From NCBI GenBank assembly GCA_050250915.1, contig JBFWNT010000014.1, positions 1 to 64,000 on the forward strand: a stretch of DNA of 64,000 nucleotides. Direction: 5' to 3'. Position 1 is the first letter of the stretch; each line of letters starts with the position of its first letter. The notes beneath the pieces are model-generated. The model did not search any database. It was not told the origin of the DNA and saw only the letters and a list, made by a program, of their open reading frames with translations. Below, one piece after another: positions 38,961 to 49,176 of this stretch. Both the position numbers and the translations under genes were made by a program. This DNA comes from Miltoncostaea sp050250915. Its GTDB lineage: Bacteria; Actinomycetota; Thermoleophilia; Miltoncostaeales; Miltoncostaeaceae.

Positions 38961-40345
38961 GGCAGCTTCATCTCCTCGGTCGCGCCCTCGATGGCCCGGC
39001 CGAGGCGCTCCACGATCTCCTCGATCACGTCGTCCTCCGCCACCAGGGCGGGCGCGATCTGCACGACGGCGTCGCCGCGGCCGTCGCCCCGGGCGATGAG
39101 CCGCTGGTCGCGCAGGTGCCGCGGCATCACCTCGGTCACGAAGCGCGCCTTGTCGTCGCCGGTCAGCGGGTTGCCCTCCTCGTCGGCCACGACCTCCGCG
39201 GCCCAGAAGAACCCGTCGCCGCGCACGTCGCCCACGGCCGGGATCTCCAGGAGCCGGCCCATCAGGTCGGCGACGAACGGGACGCGCGAGCGGACGCCCT
39301 CGAGCACGCCCTCGCGGTCGTAGATCTCGAGCGACTTCATGGCGATCGCGGCGCACACCGGGTGCCCGCCGAACGTGAGCCCGTGCATGAGCGTGCAGCC
39401 GGGCTCGCGGAGCACGTCGACGATCCGCTCCGAGAGCATCACCGCCCCCATCGGGACGTGGCCGGAGGTGAGGCCCTTGGCGAGCGTGATCACGTCGGGC
39501 ACGCCGCCGTAGCGGGTGACGCCGTAGATCTCGCCGAGGCGCCCGAAGCCGGAGATGACCTCGTCGGCGTGCAGCACGATGCCGTAGCGGTCGCAGATCT
39601 CGCGCAGCCCCGGCCAGTAGCCGTCGGGGGGCGTGAAGCAGCCGCCCGCGTTCTGGATCGGCTCCACCGAGATCATCGCGACGGTCTCGGGGCCCTCCTC
39701 CTGGATCACGGCCTCGATCTCGGCGAGCAGGCGCGCGCTGAAGGCCGCGTCGTCGTCGCCGTCGGGCCGGCGGTAGCGGTTGGTGTTGGCCACGTGCCGC
39801 ACCTCGAGGGCCGGCGGGCCGAACGGGGCCTTGTAGGTGTCGACCCCGGAGATGGCGAGCGCCCCGAGGTTCACCCCGTGGTACGCGACGCGCCGGGCGA
39901 TGACCTTGTGCCGCTGCGGCTCGCCCTTCTGGACGAAGTGCTGGCGCACGATCTTCCAGGCCGACTCCACGGCCTCGGAGCCGCCGCCGCAGAAGAACGC
40001 GTGGCTGATGTCGCCGGGCGCGCGGGCCGCCAGCTCGGTGGCGAGCTCGATCGCCGTCGGCGTCGCCGTCGACCAGTTGGTGGTGTACGGCATCGACCGC
40101 AGCTGGGCGGCGGCGGCCTCGGCGATCTCCTCGCCGTGGTCGTAGCCGAGCTGCATGCAGAACATCCCCGACAGGGCGTCCAGGTGCTCGACGCCGCGCG
40201 TGTCGGTCACGCGGCAGGCGCCCTCGCCGCTGACCAGGACCGGCAGCTCCAGGGCGCCGCCCGGCGCGAAGGCGCCGTTGCGGGCGAACTGCTGCAGCAG
40301 GTGGCCGTAGGCCAGGCCCTGCAGCTCGTCGTGGGTGCGCGTCAT
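38921..40345 (-). CDS. Class III (omega) aminotransferase
   Basis: The 474-residue PLP enzyme has FFCGGGSEAVESAWKIVRQH, ARRVAYHGVNLGALAISGV, EPIQNAGGC, LHADEVISGFGRLG and the Schiff-base Lys in TLAKGLTSGHVPMGAVML. Its context makes beta-alanine (or beta-aminoisobutyrate) the likely donor, giving malonate or methylmalonate semialdehyde for the dehydrogenase encoded just upstream. ATG 40345 overlaps that gene's stop by 4 nt; an ATG two codons earlier (40351) is also possible. Confidence 0.92.
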   Translation of the reverse strand: MTRTHDELQGLAYGHLLQQFARNGAFAPGGALELPVLVSGEGACRVTDTRGVEHLDALSGMFCMQLGYDHGEEIAEAAAAQLRSMPYTTNWSTATPTAIELATELAARAPGDISHAFFCGGGSEAVESAWKIVRQHFVQKGEPQRHKVIARRVAYHGVNLGALAISGVDTYKAPFGPPALEVRHVANTNRYRRPDGDDDAAFSARLLAEIEAVIQEEGPETVAMISVEPIQNAGGCFTPPDGYWPGLREICDRYGIVLHADEVISGFGRLGEIYGVTRYGGVPDVITLAKGLTSGHVPMGAVMLSERIVDVLREPGCTLMHGLTFGGHPVCAAIAMKSLEIYDREGVLEGVRSRVPFVADLMGRLLEIPAVGDVRGDGFFWAAEVVADEEGNPLTGDDKARFVTEVMPRHLRDQRLIARGDGRGDAVVQIAPALVAEDDVIEEIVERLGRAIEGATEEMKLPYASAKAGITSAP

Positions 40346-41820
40346 GCCCATCGCGAGGTCACCACCTTCCGGCGGGTGTAGAAGGTGAATGCGTCGTCGC
40401 CGTTGGCGTGCAGGTCGCCGACCATGGAGTCCTTCCAGCCGGCGAAGGGGAACCAGGCCACCGGGGCCGCGACCCCGATGTTCACGCCGAGCATCCCCGC
40501 CTCGATCCGCTGGCGGAACCGCTGGGCCGCTCCGCCGGACGAGGTGAAGAGGATCGCCGAGTTGCCGTAGCGCGAGCCGTTGCTCCAGTCGATGGCGGCG
40601 TCGAGGTCGGGCACGCGCACCACCGACAGCACCGGGCCGAACAGCTCGTCGCGCGCGGCGCGCGACTCGGTGTCGGCCAGGTCGAGGACCGTCGGGCCGA
40701 GCTGGCAGCCGCCCGGGCCGCCGTCGCCGCGCCCGTCGAGCACCACCTCGGCGCCCTGGCCGGCGGCCTCGGCGATGGCGCCCTCCAGACGCTCGCGGGC
40801 GGCGGGCGAGACCACGGGGCAGACGTCGGTGGCGTCGTCCAGGCCGGCGCCCACGACCAGCCCGCGCGCCCCGGCGACGATCGCGTCCAGGGCCGCGTCC
40901 TGCTCCTCGCGCGTCCCGACCAGGACGGCGACCGATCCCGCCAGGCAGCGCTGGCCGGCGCCGCCGAACGCGGACGAGAGGACGCCCGACACCATCAGGT
41001 CGCGGTCGGCGTCCGGCGCGACGATCATCGAGTTCTTGGCGCCGCCGAGCGCCTGGACGCGCTTGCCGGCGTCCGTGGCGCGCGACGCGACGTAGCGCGC
41101 CGTCTCGGCCGAGCCGACGAAGGAGATCGCGTCGATGCCCTCCGAGTCGAGCAGCGCGTTGACGGCGTCGTGCGCGCCGTGCACCAGGTTCACCGCACCC
41201 GGGGGGATCGCGTCGATCTCGGCGATGAGCTGGACGATGCGCTCGGGGCAGAGCGGGTCCTGCTCCGACGGCTTCAGCACCACGGTGTTGCCGCACGCGA
41301 GCGCGAACGGGATGAACCAGAGCGGCAGCATGGCCGGGAAGTTGAAGGGTGTGATCACGCCGATGACGCCGACGGGCTGGTGGACCATCTCCACGTCGAT
41401 GCCCCGCGAGACGCCCTCCAGGACCTGGCCCTTCAGCAGGTGGGGGGCGGCGATGGCAGCCTCGACGGACTCGATGCCGCGGCCGACCTCGGCCATCGCG
41501 TCGGGCACGGTCTTGCCCATGTCGGTGGCGAGCAGGCGGGCCAGCTCGTCCTGGTGGGCGACGAGGGACGTGCGCAGATCCATCAGGGCGCGCGCGCGGA
41601 CGGTGATCGGCGTCGCGGCCCACCCGGGCTGGGCGGCGCGGGCGGCGGCCACCGCGCGCTCGACGTCGGCGGCCGAGGAGAGGGGCACGCGGGCCAGGTC
41701 CTCGCCGGTCGCGGGGTTGCGGGTCACGAGCTCCTCGGAGGCGGCCGGGTCGACCCAGGCCCCTCCGACGTGGTTCATCAGCGTGCGCGGGGCGGGGGGT
41801 GCATCCACGGATGGCGTCAT
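40342..41820 (-). CDS. mmsA: CoA-acylating (methyl)malonate-semialdehyde dehydrogenase
   Basis: The 492-residue aldehyde dehydrogenase has VGVITPFNFPAMLPLWFIPF, GNTVVLKPSEQDPLCP, FVGSAETARYVASRA, ALGGAKNSMIVAPDAD and catalytic Cys-292 in GGAGQRCLAGSV. The GGAKNxMxV and GQRCM/L-type signatures are those of the MmsA/IolA group, which use CoA and NAD and release CO2. It would turn malonate semialdehyde to acetyl-CoA or the methyl form to propionyl-CoA. It is divergent from the PucR gene. Confidence 0.92.
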   Translation of the reverse strand: MTPSVDAPPAPRTLMNHVGGAWVDPAASEELVTRNPATGEDLARVPLSSAADVERAVAAARAAQPGWAATPITVRARALMDLRTSLVAHQDELARLLATDMGKTVPDAMAEVGRGIESVEAAIAAPHLLKGQVLEGVSRGIDVEMVHQPVGVIGVITPFNFPAMLPLWFIPFALACGNTVVLKPSEQDPLCPERIVQLIAEIDAIPPGAVNLVHGAHDAVNALLDSEGIDAISFVGSAETARYVASRATDAGKRVQALGGAKNSMIVAPDADRDLMVSGVLSSAFGGAGQRCLAGSVAVLVGTREEQDAALDAIVAGARGLVVGAGLDDATDVCPVVSPAARERLEGAIAEAAGQGAEVVLDGRGDGGPGGCQLGPTVLDLADTESRAARDELFGPVLSVVRVPDLDAAIDWSNGSRYGNSAILFTSSGGAAQRFRQRIEAGMLGVNIGVAAPVAWFPFAGWKDSMVGDLHANGDDAFTFYTRRKVVTSRWA

Positions 41821-41901
41821 CGGACCTACCGGTTCGGGGTGGCGATCCCCCGATGATCCTCGCGTCCCCGGTGGTCCGGCAAGCGACACAGCGTCATACT
41901 C

Positions 41902-43479
41902 ATGGCCGATATGCCTGACACGCCGCAGGTCGAGCCGTTCGACGACGCCGTCCGCATCTCCGAGGTGCTCGCGCTGCCGGAGGTCGCCCGGGCGGGGACG
42001 CGGGTGCTCGCCGGGGCCGACGCGCTCGACCGCCCCATCCGCTGGGTCCACGTGGCCGAGACCGAGGACGTCGCGGACCTCCTGCTCGGCGGAGAGCTGA
42101 TCCTGACCACCGGCATCTCGATGCGGCCGGGCCCGGAGGCGGCCGGGCGCTGGATCGGCGGGCTGGCGCGGGAGGGGGTCGCCGGGGTCATCGTGGAGCT
42201 GGGTCCCGGGCTGCCGCGGATCGCCGCCGCCGCCGTCGGGGCGGCCCGCGACGCCGGGATGCCGCTGGTGTCCCTGGAGCGTCCGGTCCGGTTCGTCGCC
42301 GTCACCGAGGAGATCCACGGGCGCATCGTGAACCGGCAGCTGACCGCGCTGCGGCGCGCCGAGGCGATGGAGCGGCGGCTGACCGGCCTGCTGCAGGCCG
42401 GCGAGGGCGTGCACGCCGTGGTCGAGGTGGCGGCGGCCCACGTCGGCGCGCCCGTCGCCCTGGTGCTGGGCGACGGCTCGACCCTCCACGCCGCCGGCGG
42501 GGCCGCGTCCGCCGGCGCCGGCGGGGAGGGGGCGGTGGACGTGGCGGCCGAGGGCCCGCTGGAGGGCGCCCGCCTGGTGCGGGTCCCCGCGGACCGACCC
42601 CTCGACCTGGCGGAGCGGGCGATGCTGGAGCGCGCCGCCGGGCTGATCGCGATCGTCGCCGCGCGCGCCCACCAGGAGCGCGTCCTGGGGCTGCGGGAGC
42701 GCGGCGCCCTGCTGGCCGGGCTGATGGACGGCGCGGTCGCGCCCGAGACCGCGGCGCGGCGTGCGGCCGAGCTGGGGATGCGGCCGCCGTGGCGGCTCGT
42801 GGCGTTCGCCGCGCGGCTGGCGCGGCGCGAGGGCGATCCCCCCGACGCGGCGGTCGAGGCGTGGGCGTCGCTGGAGCAGCGCGTGCGCCCCGCCCTCGCG
42901 CACGCCGGCGGCGGGATGGTGGGGACGCGCTCCGGGCACGGGGACCTGCTGGGCGTGGTGAGCGCGCGCGGCGGCGGCTCCCGGGAGGCGGTCGCGGCGC
43001 GCGTGGCCGAGGCGCTGCGCGAGGGCGACGCGGGCGCCCCGGCGGTGACCGTCGCGGTGGGCGCCGTCGCGGAGGCATGGGACGGGCTGGCGGAGGCGCT
43101 CGGGGACGCGGTGGACGCGCTCGACGACCCCGCGCCGCCGGAGGGCTGGATCGACGCCTCGCGCCCCAGCCTGCCGCGGCTGCTCGCCGGGCTGGGCGCC
43201 GACCCCCGGCTGCGCTCGTTCGTCCGGCGCCGGCTGGGACCCCTCGACGACGGCACGGCGCGGGCCCGGATGCTCCGCGAGACGGCGGCCGCCCTCTGCG
43301 CGGCGGGCGGCAGGCGCGCCGACGCCGCGCGGTCGCTGGGCATCGCGCGCCAGTCGCTCTACGGGCGCATTGAGGCGCTCGAGGACGTCCTGGGGCTCGA
43401 CCTCTCGGACCCGGTCGCCCTGACCGAGCTGCACGTCGCGATCCTGGCCCGCGAGGCGGGGGCGGCGCGGCGGGGCTGA
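41902..43479 (+). CDS. PucR-family transcriptional regulator
   Basis: The 525-residue protein has an N-terminal PucR domain (RISEVLALPEVARAGTRVLA, WVHVAETEDVADLLLGGELILTTG), a middle sensor/GGDEF-like region and a C-terminal HTH_30 (ARMLRETAAALCAAGGRRAD, AARSLGIARQSLYGRIEALEDVLG). PucR proteins activate purine, pyrimidine, allantoin or amino-acid catabolic genes in response to pathway compounds. It is placed divergently before the dehydrogenase-aminotransferase pair. ATG 41902 or ATG 41911 may be the start; the 81-nt divergent gap should hold its operator. Confidence 0.9.
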   Translation: MADMPDTPQVEPFDDAVRISEVLALPEVARAGTRVLAGADALDRPIRWVHVAETEDVADLLLGGELILTTGISMRPGPEAAGRWIGGLAREGVAGVIVELGPGLPRIAAAAVGAARDAGMPLVSLERPVRFVAVTEEIHGRIVNRQLTALRRAEAMERRLTGLLQAGEGVHAVVEVAAAHVGAPVALVLGDGSTLHAAGGAASAGAGGEGAVDVAAEGPLEGARLVRVPADRPLDLAERAMLERAAGLIAIVAARAHQERVLGLRERGALLAGLMDGAVAPETAARRAAELGMRPPWRLVAFAARLARREGDPPDAAVEAWASLEQRVRPALAHAGGGMVGTRSGHGDLLGVVSARGGGSREAVAARVAEALREGDAGAPAVTVAVGAVAEAWDGLAEALGDAVDALDDPAPPEGWIDASRPSLPRLLAGLGADPRLRSFVRRRLGPLDDGTARARMLRETAAALCAAGGRRADAARSLGIARQSLYGRIEALEDVLGLDLSDPVALTELHVAILAREAGAARRG

Positions 43480-43519
43480 CGCGCGCGACAACGGGCGCCG
43501 GATGGGGTAGGAAGGGCGC

Positions 43520-44752
43520 ATGCCGTCACCGCAGCGCATCGTGATCGTCGGCGGGGGGCTGGCCGGCGCCAAGGCGGCCGAGACCCTGCGCGGGGAGGGA
43601 TTCGACGGCGACCTGACGATCGTCGCGGCCGAGCACGAGCGGCCGTACGAGCGCCCGCCGCTGTCGAAGGAGGTCCTGCGCGGCGAGAAGGACCGGGAGT
43701 CGGCCCGCGTCCACGAGGTGGGCTTCTACGACGGCGAGGACATCGCGCTGCGGCTGGGCGAGGCGGCGACGGCCCTGGACCCGGCCGCCGGCACCGTCAC
43801 CCTGGAGGGCGGCGACGTGCTCCCGTGGGACCGCCTGCTCATCGCCACCGGCGCCGAGCCGCGGGCGCTGCCGGTGCCGGGTGGCGACCTGCCCGGCGTG
43901 CTGACGCTGCGGACGCTGGACGACAGCGACCGGCTCCGCGAGGTGGCGCGGTCCGGCGGGCGGCTGGTGGTGATCGGGGCGGGGTGGATCGGCAGCGAGG
44001 CCGCCGCGTCGGCGCGGCAGCTCGGCGCGGAGGTCACGGTGGTGGAGATGGCCGACGTGCCGCTGGCCGGGGTGCTGGGCGCGCGCGTCGGCGCCCTCTT
44101 CGCCGACCTGCACCGCGAGCACGGCGTCGAGTTGCTCACGGGGGCGAAGCTCGAGGCGGTGGAGGGCGACGGCCGCGCCGAGCGCATCCGCCTGGCGGGC
44201 GGGCGCACCATCGACTGCGCCGCCGTGCTGGCCGGCGTCGGCGTGGTCCCCCGGACGGCGCTGGCCGAGTCCGCGGGGCTGGCGGTCGACAACGGGATCC
44301 TGGTGGACGCGACGCTCGAGACCGCCGCGCCCGGGGTGTTCGCCGCCGGCGACGTCGCCAACGCGCTCCACCCCTTCTACGACGGCCGCCGCGTGCGGGT
44401 GGAGCACTGGGCCAACGCCCTCAACCAGGGCCCCGCCGCCGCGCGGAACATGCTCGGCGCGGGCGCCCCGTACGACCGGCTGCCCTACTTCTTCTCCGAC
44501 CAGTACGACGCCGGGATGGAGTACTCGGGCCTCGCGTCGGCGACGGACGAGGTGGTGATCCGCGGCGACGAGTCCGCGCGCGAGCTCGTCGCGTTCTGGA
44601 TCGCCGAGGGGCGCGTCCTGGCCGGGATGAACCTGAACGTCTGGGACGTGAACGACCAGGTCCAGGAGCTCATCCGCTCCCGCGCCGTCGTCGACCCCGC
44701 GAAGCTCGCCGACCCCGACGTCCCGATCGACCCGGAGGCCCTCGCCGCCTGA
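43520..44752 (+). CDS. FAD-dependent NAD(P)H reductase (ferredoxin/rubredoxin reductase type)
   Basis: The 410-residue protein has the FAD motif IVIVGGGLAGAKAAETL, YERPPLSKEVLRGE, the NAD(P) motif LVVIGAGWIGSEAAASA, ATG-type strand LIATGAEPRALPVPG, and FAAGDVANALHPFYDGRRVRVEHWANALNQG, all typical of putidaredoxin/rhodocoxin reductases. A C-terminal domain (YFFSDQYDAGMEYSGLA) completes the family. It passes electrons from NAD(P)H to a ferredoxin for an oxygenase or other redox enzyme. TAGGAA (43508-43513) could act as a -10 for a leaderless mRNA or as a ribosome site. Confidence 0.92.
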   Translation: MPSPQRIVIVGGGLAGAKAAETLRGEGFDGDLTIVAAEHERPYERPPLSKEVLRGEKDRESARVHEVGFYDGEDIALRLGEAATALDPAAGTVTLEGGDVLPWDRLLIATGAEPRALPVPGGDLPGVLTLRTLDDSDRLREVARSGGRLVVIGAGWIGSEAAASARQLGAEVTVVEMADVPLAGVLGARVGALFADLHREHGVELLTGAKLEAVEGDGRAERIRLAGGRTIDCAAVLAGVGVVPRTALAESAGLAVDNGILVDATLETAAPGVFAAGDVANALHPFYDGRRVRVEHWANALNQGPAAARNMLGAGAPYDRLPYFFSDQYDAGMEYSGLASATDEVVIRGDESARELVAFWIAEGRVLAGMNLNVWDVNDQVQELIRSRAVVDPAKLADPDVPIDPEALAA

Positions 44753-44759
44753 CGGCTCG

Positions 44760-46589
44760 TCAGGCCACGGCCAGCTCCGCGAGCGGGTGGGAGGTGGCGC
44801 CGCCCAGCCGCTCGTCCAGGGCGATCGCCGCCCGGATGAGGGCCAGGTGGGTGAAGGCCTGCGGGAAGTTGCCGAGCAGCTCGCCGCTCTGGCCGATCTC
44901 CTCGGAGTAGAGCCCGAGGTGATTGGCGTAGGTCAGGATCTTCTCGAACACCAGGCGCGCCTCGCGCACCCGGCCGGCGGCGGCGAGCGCCTCGACGTAC
45001 CAGAACGAGCAGATCGTGAACGTGCCCTCGTCTCCGTCCAGGCCGTCGGGCGACGCCTCCGGGTGGTACCGGAACACGAGGCTGTCGGACACGAGCTCGT
45101 CGCCGATCGCGTCGAGCGTCGAGAGCCAGCGCGGGTCGGTGGGGGAGATGAACCCGAGCAGCGGCATGAGCAGCACGGACGCGTCGAGCACGTCGGTCCG
45201 GTCGTGCTGCACGAAGGCGCCCTTCGCCTCGCTCCAGCCCTCCTCCATCAGCCACGCGAAGATGCGGTCGCGGACGGCGGTCCAGCGGGGGAGGTCGGCG
45301 GGCAGCGAACGCTCGTGGGCGATCTGGATGGCGCGGGCCAGCGCGACCCAGCACATGAGCCGCGAGTGCGTGAACCGCTGGCGGCCTCCGCGGGTCTCCC
45401 AGATGCCCTCGTCGGGGGCGTCCCAGGTGTCGCACACCCAGTCGGCGCAGCGTGCGATCGACCGCCAGCCCTCGTAGGCGACGCGGGCGCCCTGGCGCTC
45501 GGCCAGGTGGGCGACGTCGATGATCGCGCCGTAGATGTCGAGCTGGAGCTGGTCGTCGGCGGCGTTGCCGATGCGCACGGGCGCGGAGCCGCGGTGGCCG
45601 GACAGGTGGTCCAGCTCCTCCTCGGGCCCGAGGGGCGTTCCGTCGATGCGGTACATGATCCGCAGGGGGCCGCCGCCGTCGCTCTCGGAGTCGCGGAAGC
45701 GCTCGAGCAGGAAGCGGGCGAAGCCCCGCCCCTCCTCGACGAAGCCCAGGCGGATGAGCGCGTCCAGCGTCAGCGCCGAGTCGCGGATCCAGGTGTAGCG
45801 GTAGTCCCAGTTGCGCCCGCCGCCGATCTGCTCGGGCAGGCTGGTGGTGGGGGCGGCCACGATGGCGCCGGTCGGCGCGTAGGTGAGCAGCTTCAGGGTC
45901 AGGGCGGAGCGGTTGACCATCTCGCGCCAGCGGCCCGCGTAGCGGGAGCCGGAGATCCAGTCGAGCCAGTACTCGACCGTCGCGTCCACCACGGCCTCGG
46001 CCTCCGGAGGCGCCAAGGGCGGGGGCGGGGCGCCGTCGACCGGCTCCGACAGGGTGAACGTGACCGACTCGCCGGCGGTGAGGACCACCTCGGCGGTCAC
46101 GCCGCGTCCCGTGGAGGTGAGCGGCACGGGCGAGGCGAGGGCCAGCGACAGGTCGGGCGCGTCGAAGACGGCGCCGTCGCCGCCGATCGCCACGGTGTGC
46201 TCGGCGCGGCCGTAGTCGAAGCGGGGCTCGCACTCCAGGCGCAGCCGCATGCGACCGCGGACGCACACGAGCCGGCGGACGATGGTCTGGCGGTCGCCGC
46301 CGGGGCCGGGGAGGGGCATCAGGTCCTGCAGCTCCACCACGCCCTTCGGGCACAGGAAGCGGGTGATCAGGACGTTGGTGTCCGGGAAGTAGAGCTGGCG
46401 GGTGGTGCATCCGGCGGCGGGGGCGATGCGGAAATGCCCGCCGCGCCCCTCGTCGAGGACGGCGGCGAAGACGCTGGGCGAGTCGAAGCGCGGCCAGCAG
46501 CACCAGTCGATGGCGCCGTCGGTGCCGACCAGGGCGACCGTGCGGAGGTCGCCGATCACGCCGTGCTCGGCGATCGGGAGCTGGGCCAT
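44760..46589 (-). CDS. Glycoside hydrolase family 15 (glucoamylase/trehalase-like)
   Basis: The 609-residue protein has the N-terminal beta-sandwich (IAEHGVIGDLRTVALVGTDG, IDWCCWPRFDSPSVFAAVLD) and the (alpha/alpha)6 barrel of GH15: NWDYRYTWIRDSALTLDALI, APDEGIWETRGGRQRFTHSR with a general-acid Glu, and DEGTFTICSFWYVEAL with the second Glu region. Actinobacterial members often hydrolyse trehalose or small maltosaccharides in the cytoplasm; no signal peptide is seen. It follows the zinc-ribbon gene with a 1-nt TGATG overlap. Confidence 0.92.
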   Translation of the reverse strand: MAQLPIAEHGVIGDLRTVALVGTDGAIDWCCWPRFDSPSVFAAVLDEGRGGHFRIAPAAGCTTRQLYFPDTNVLITRFLCPKGVVELQDLMPLPGPGGDRQTIVRRLVCVRGRMRLRLECEPRFDYGRAEHTVAIGGDGAVFDAPDLSLALASPVPLTSTGRGVTAEVVLTAGESVTFTLSEPVDGAPPPPLAPPEAEAVVDATVEYWLDWISGSRYAGRWREMVNRSALTLKLLTYAPTGAIVAAPTTSLPEQIGGGRNWDYRYTWIRDSALTLDALIRLGFVEEGRGFARFLLERFRDSESDGGGPLRIMYRIDGTPLGPEEELDHLSGHRGSAPVRIGNAADDQLQLDIYGAIIDVAHLAERQGARVAYEGWRSIARCADWVCDTWDAPDEGIWETRGGRQRFTHSRLMCWVALARAIQIAHERSLPADLPRWTAVRDRIFAWLMEEGWSEAKGAFVQHDRTDVLDASVLLMPLLGFISPTDPRWLSTLDAIGDELVSDSLVFRYHPEASPDGLDGDEGTFTICSFWYVEALAAAGRVREARLVFEKILTYANHLGLYSEEIGQSGELLGNFPQAFTHLALIRAAIALDERLGGATSHPLAELAVA

Positions 46590-46780
46590 CAGCGCTGCGC
46601 CCCCGTCATCACGAGCTGCTCGCCGGTGCCGAGGCACGCCGGGCACGCGTGGGCCACCAGGCCCTCGCCGTTGTGGTCGACGTGGATGCGGCGCTGGCCC
46701 CAGCACGTGCCGCACGGGATCCAGACGACGGACGGTGCAGCGGTGGTGGCGGTGGTGGTGGTGAGGGTGGCGGGGCTCAT
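46589..46780 (-). CDS. Small zinc-ribbon protein
   Basis: The 63-residue peptide has a Thr/Ala-rich head and a four-Cys zinc ribbon: IPCGTCWGQRRIHVDHNGEG and HACPACLGTGEQL (two CxxC pairs, DnaJ-like CxxCxG spacing). GGGAGACCGCG precedes ATG 46780, a clear ribosome site. It shares TGATG with the GH15 start, so is translated with it. Its job is unknown; it could be a small metal or partner protein. Confidence 0.75.
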   Translation of the reverse strand: MSPATLTTTTATTAAPSVVWIPCGTCWGQRRIHVDHNGEGLVAHACPACLGTGEQLVMTGAQR

Positions 46781-46821
46781 CGCGGTCTCCCTGGCTGCGT
46801 GCCGCCGGCGGGTCCGGCGGG

Positions 46822-48248
46822 TCATGCCCCCAGTCTTGGTGCGACCGCCCCGGCCTCGCATCGGCGATCATCGCCGAGCCGCATCCGGCAGGCCGCGTCG
46901 GCGGCCGCGACGGCGTAGGCCTCGGCGAACGTGGCGGGGCCGGCGACGGCGTCGGCCAGGTCGTGGACGGTCATCCCGCCCGCGATCGCGGCCTGCCCCA
47001 CATGCACCAGCTCGCCCGCGGCGGCGCCCAGGATGTGCACGGCCAGCACCCGGCCGGTGCCGGGGTCCGCCAGCAGCTTCAGCATGCCGGCGCGCTCGCC
47101 CGAGAGCTCGCCGCGGATGAGGTCGGCGAACCGCGCCACGCCCGGCACCGGCGCCGCGCCCGCCAGGGCCAGCTCGCGGTCCGTGGGCCCGACGGCGGCG
47201 ATCTCGGGGACGGTGGCCACGGCCAGCGGCAGCGGCGAGCGCGGCGGCGGCGCCAGGCGGCCGAGTGCGGTGAGCGCGGCGCGGCGGCCGGCGTCCATGG
47301 CGGCGGCGGTGCGCCCGGCGGCGCCGGTCACCTCGCCGGCCGCGAAGAGGTGGGGGACGGCGGTGCGGCCGCGCGCGTCGGCCGGGATGTGCCCGTGCGG
47401 CCCGGCGGCCAGGCCGGCGGCGTCGAGGCCCAGCCCGGCGGTGGCACCGTCGCGCCCGCCGGCGAAGACCAGCGCGTCGGCGGCGATCTCGCCGCCGTCG
47501 TCGAGCGCCGCGACCACCCCGCCCGCCTCGCGGCGGTCGATGCCCCGGACCTCGCGGCCCAGGCGCACGGTCATCCCCACGCCGCGGAGGTGGTAGAGCA
47601 GCGCCGCGACGATGTCGTGGTCCAGCTCGGGCGCGGCCTCGCCGGCGCGGTCCACCAGGGTCACGGACGCGCCGAGCGCGGTGGCCACGGCGGCGACCTC
47701 CAGGCCGGTGACGCCTGCGCCGACCACGGTCAGGCGGCCGGGCAGCCGGGGGAGGGAGGGGAGGTCCTCGGGGGCCATCACCAGTCGGCCGTCGCGGTCG
47801 CACCCGGGTGGGCGCCGTGGCACTCCGCCGGTGGCGATGACGATCCGGTCGGCCGTGAGGCGCGCCGTGCCGCGGGGGCCGTCGATGTCGACCTCGTGCG
47901 GGCCGGTGAGCCGCGCGGCGCCCTCCAGCACCTCGACGCGCTCGCGCCGCAGCTGGTCGCGCACGGCGTCGCGCTGGCCCTCGACCAGGCGGTCGGCCCG
48001 CCACAGCAGGTCGGCCAGGTCGGGTGGGCGCTCGCCGCCGCGCAGGGGGCGGGCGCGGCGGGCGGCGATGGCGTCGCCGGCCGCGGCGTGGAGGGCGCGG
48101 AACGGCAGCAGGCCGGTGGGGCCCGGCCCCCGGTCGGCGATGGCGGTCCGCGCCCCGAGGTGCGCGGCGGTGATCGCGGCGCGGCGCCCGGCGGGGCCCG
48201 CGCCGACGACCAGCAGGTCCAGGTGCCGCCGGGCGGCGGCGGGCGCGC

Positions 48249-48252
<4 letters not shown>
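46822..48252 (-). CDS. SthA/dihydrolipoamide-dehydrogenase-like flavoprotein lacking the redox cysteines
   Basis: The 476-residue protein has the two dinucleotide folds (LDLLVVGAGPAGRRAAITAA; LTVVGAGVTGLEVAAVATAL), VIATGGVPRRPPG, LFAAGEVTGAAGRTAAAMDA and a C-terminal interface domain (TVPEIAAVGPTDRELALAGA, LAVHILGAAAGELVHVGQAA). Where the family has CxxxxC it reads TGLLPFRALHAAAGD, so it cannot do disulfide chemistry. The nearest functional relatives are soluble transhydrogenases (SthA), which also lack a full pair. ATG overlaps the sigma-factor stop by 4 nt. Confidence 0.85.
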
Positions 48253-49079
<827 letters not shown>

Positions 49080-49145
49080 GGTGGCCTCGCTCTGGGAGGG
49101 GTGCGGTACGTGGGCATCGTGCGCCGGGAGGATGGGCGGTCGCAT

Positions 49146-49169
49146 CGGCGAAAGTCGCCGACATACGCT
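49146..49169 (+). promoter_or_regulatory. Promoter of the leaderless APC transporter gene with a small dyad
   Basis: TACGCT (49164-49169) lies 7 nt before ATG 49177, the leaderless spacing. Immediately upstream CGGCGA-AAG-TCGCCG (49146-49160) is a perfect 6-bp dyad that may be an operator. Confidence 0.6.
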
Positions 49170-49176
49170 GACGCCC

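Noticed and set aside
46427..46780. Extra forward small frames in the GH15/zinc-ribbon region
   Set aside because: No ribosome sites and composition of shadow frames.
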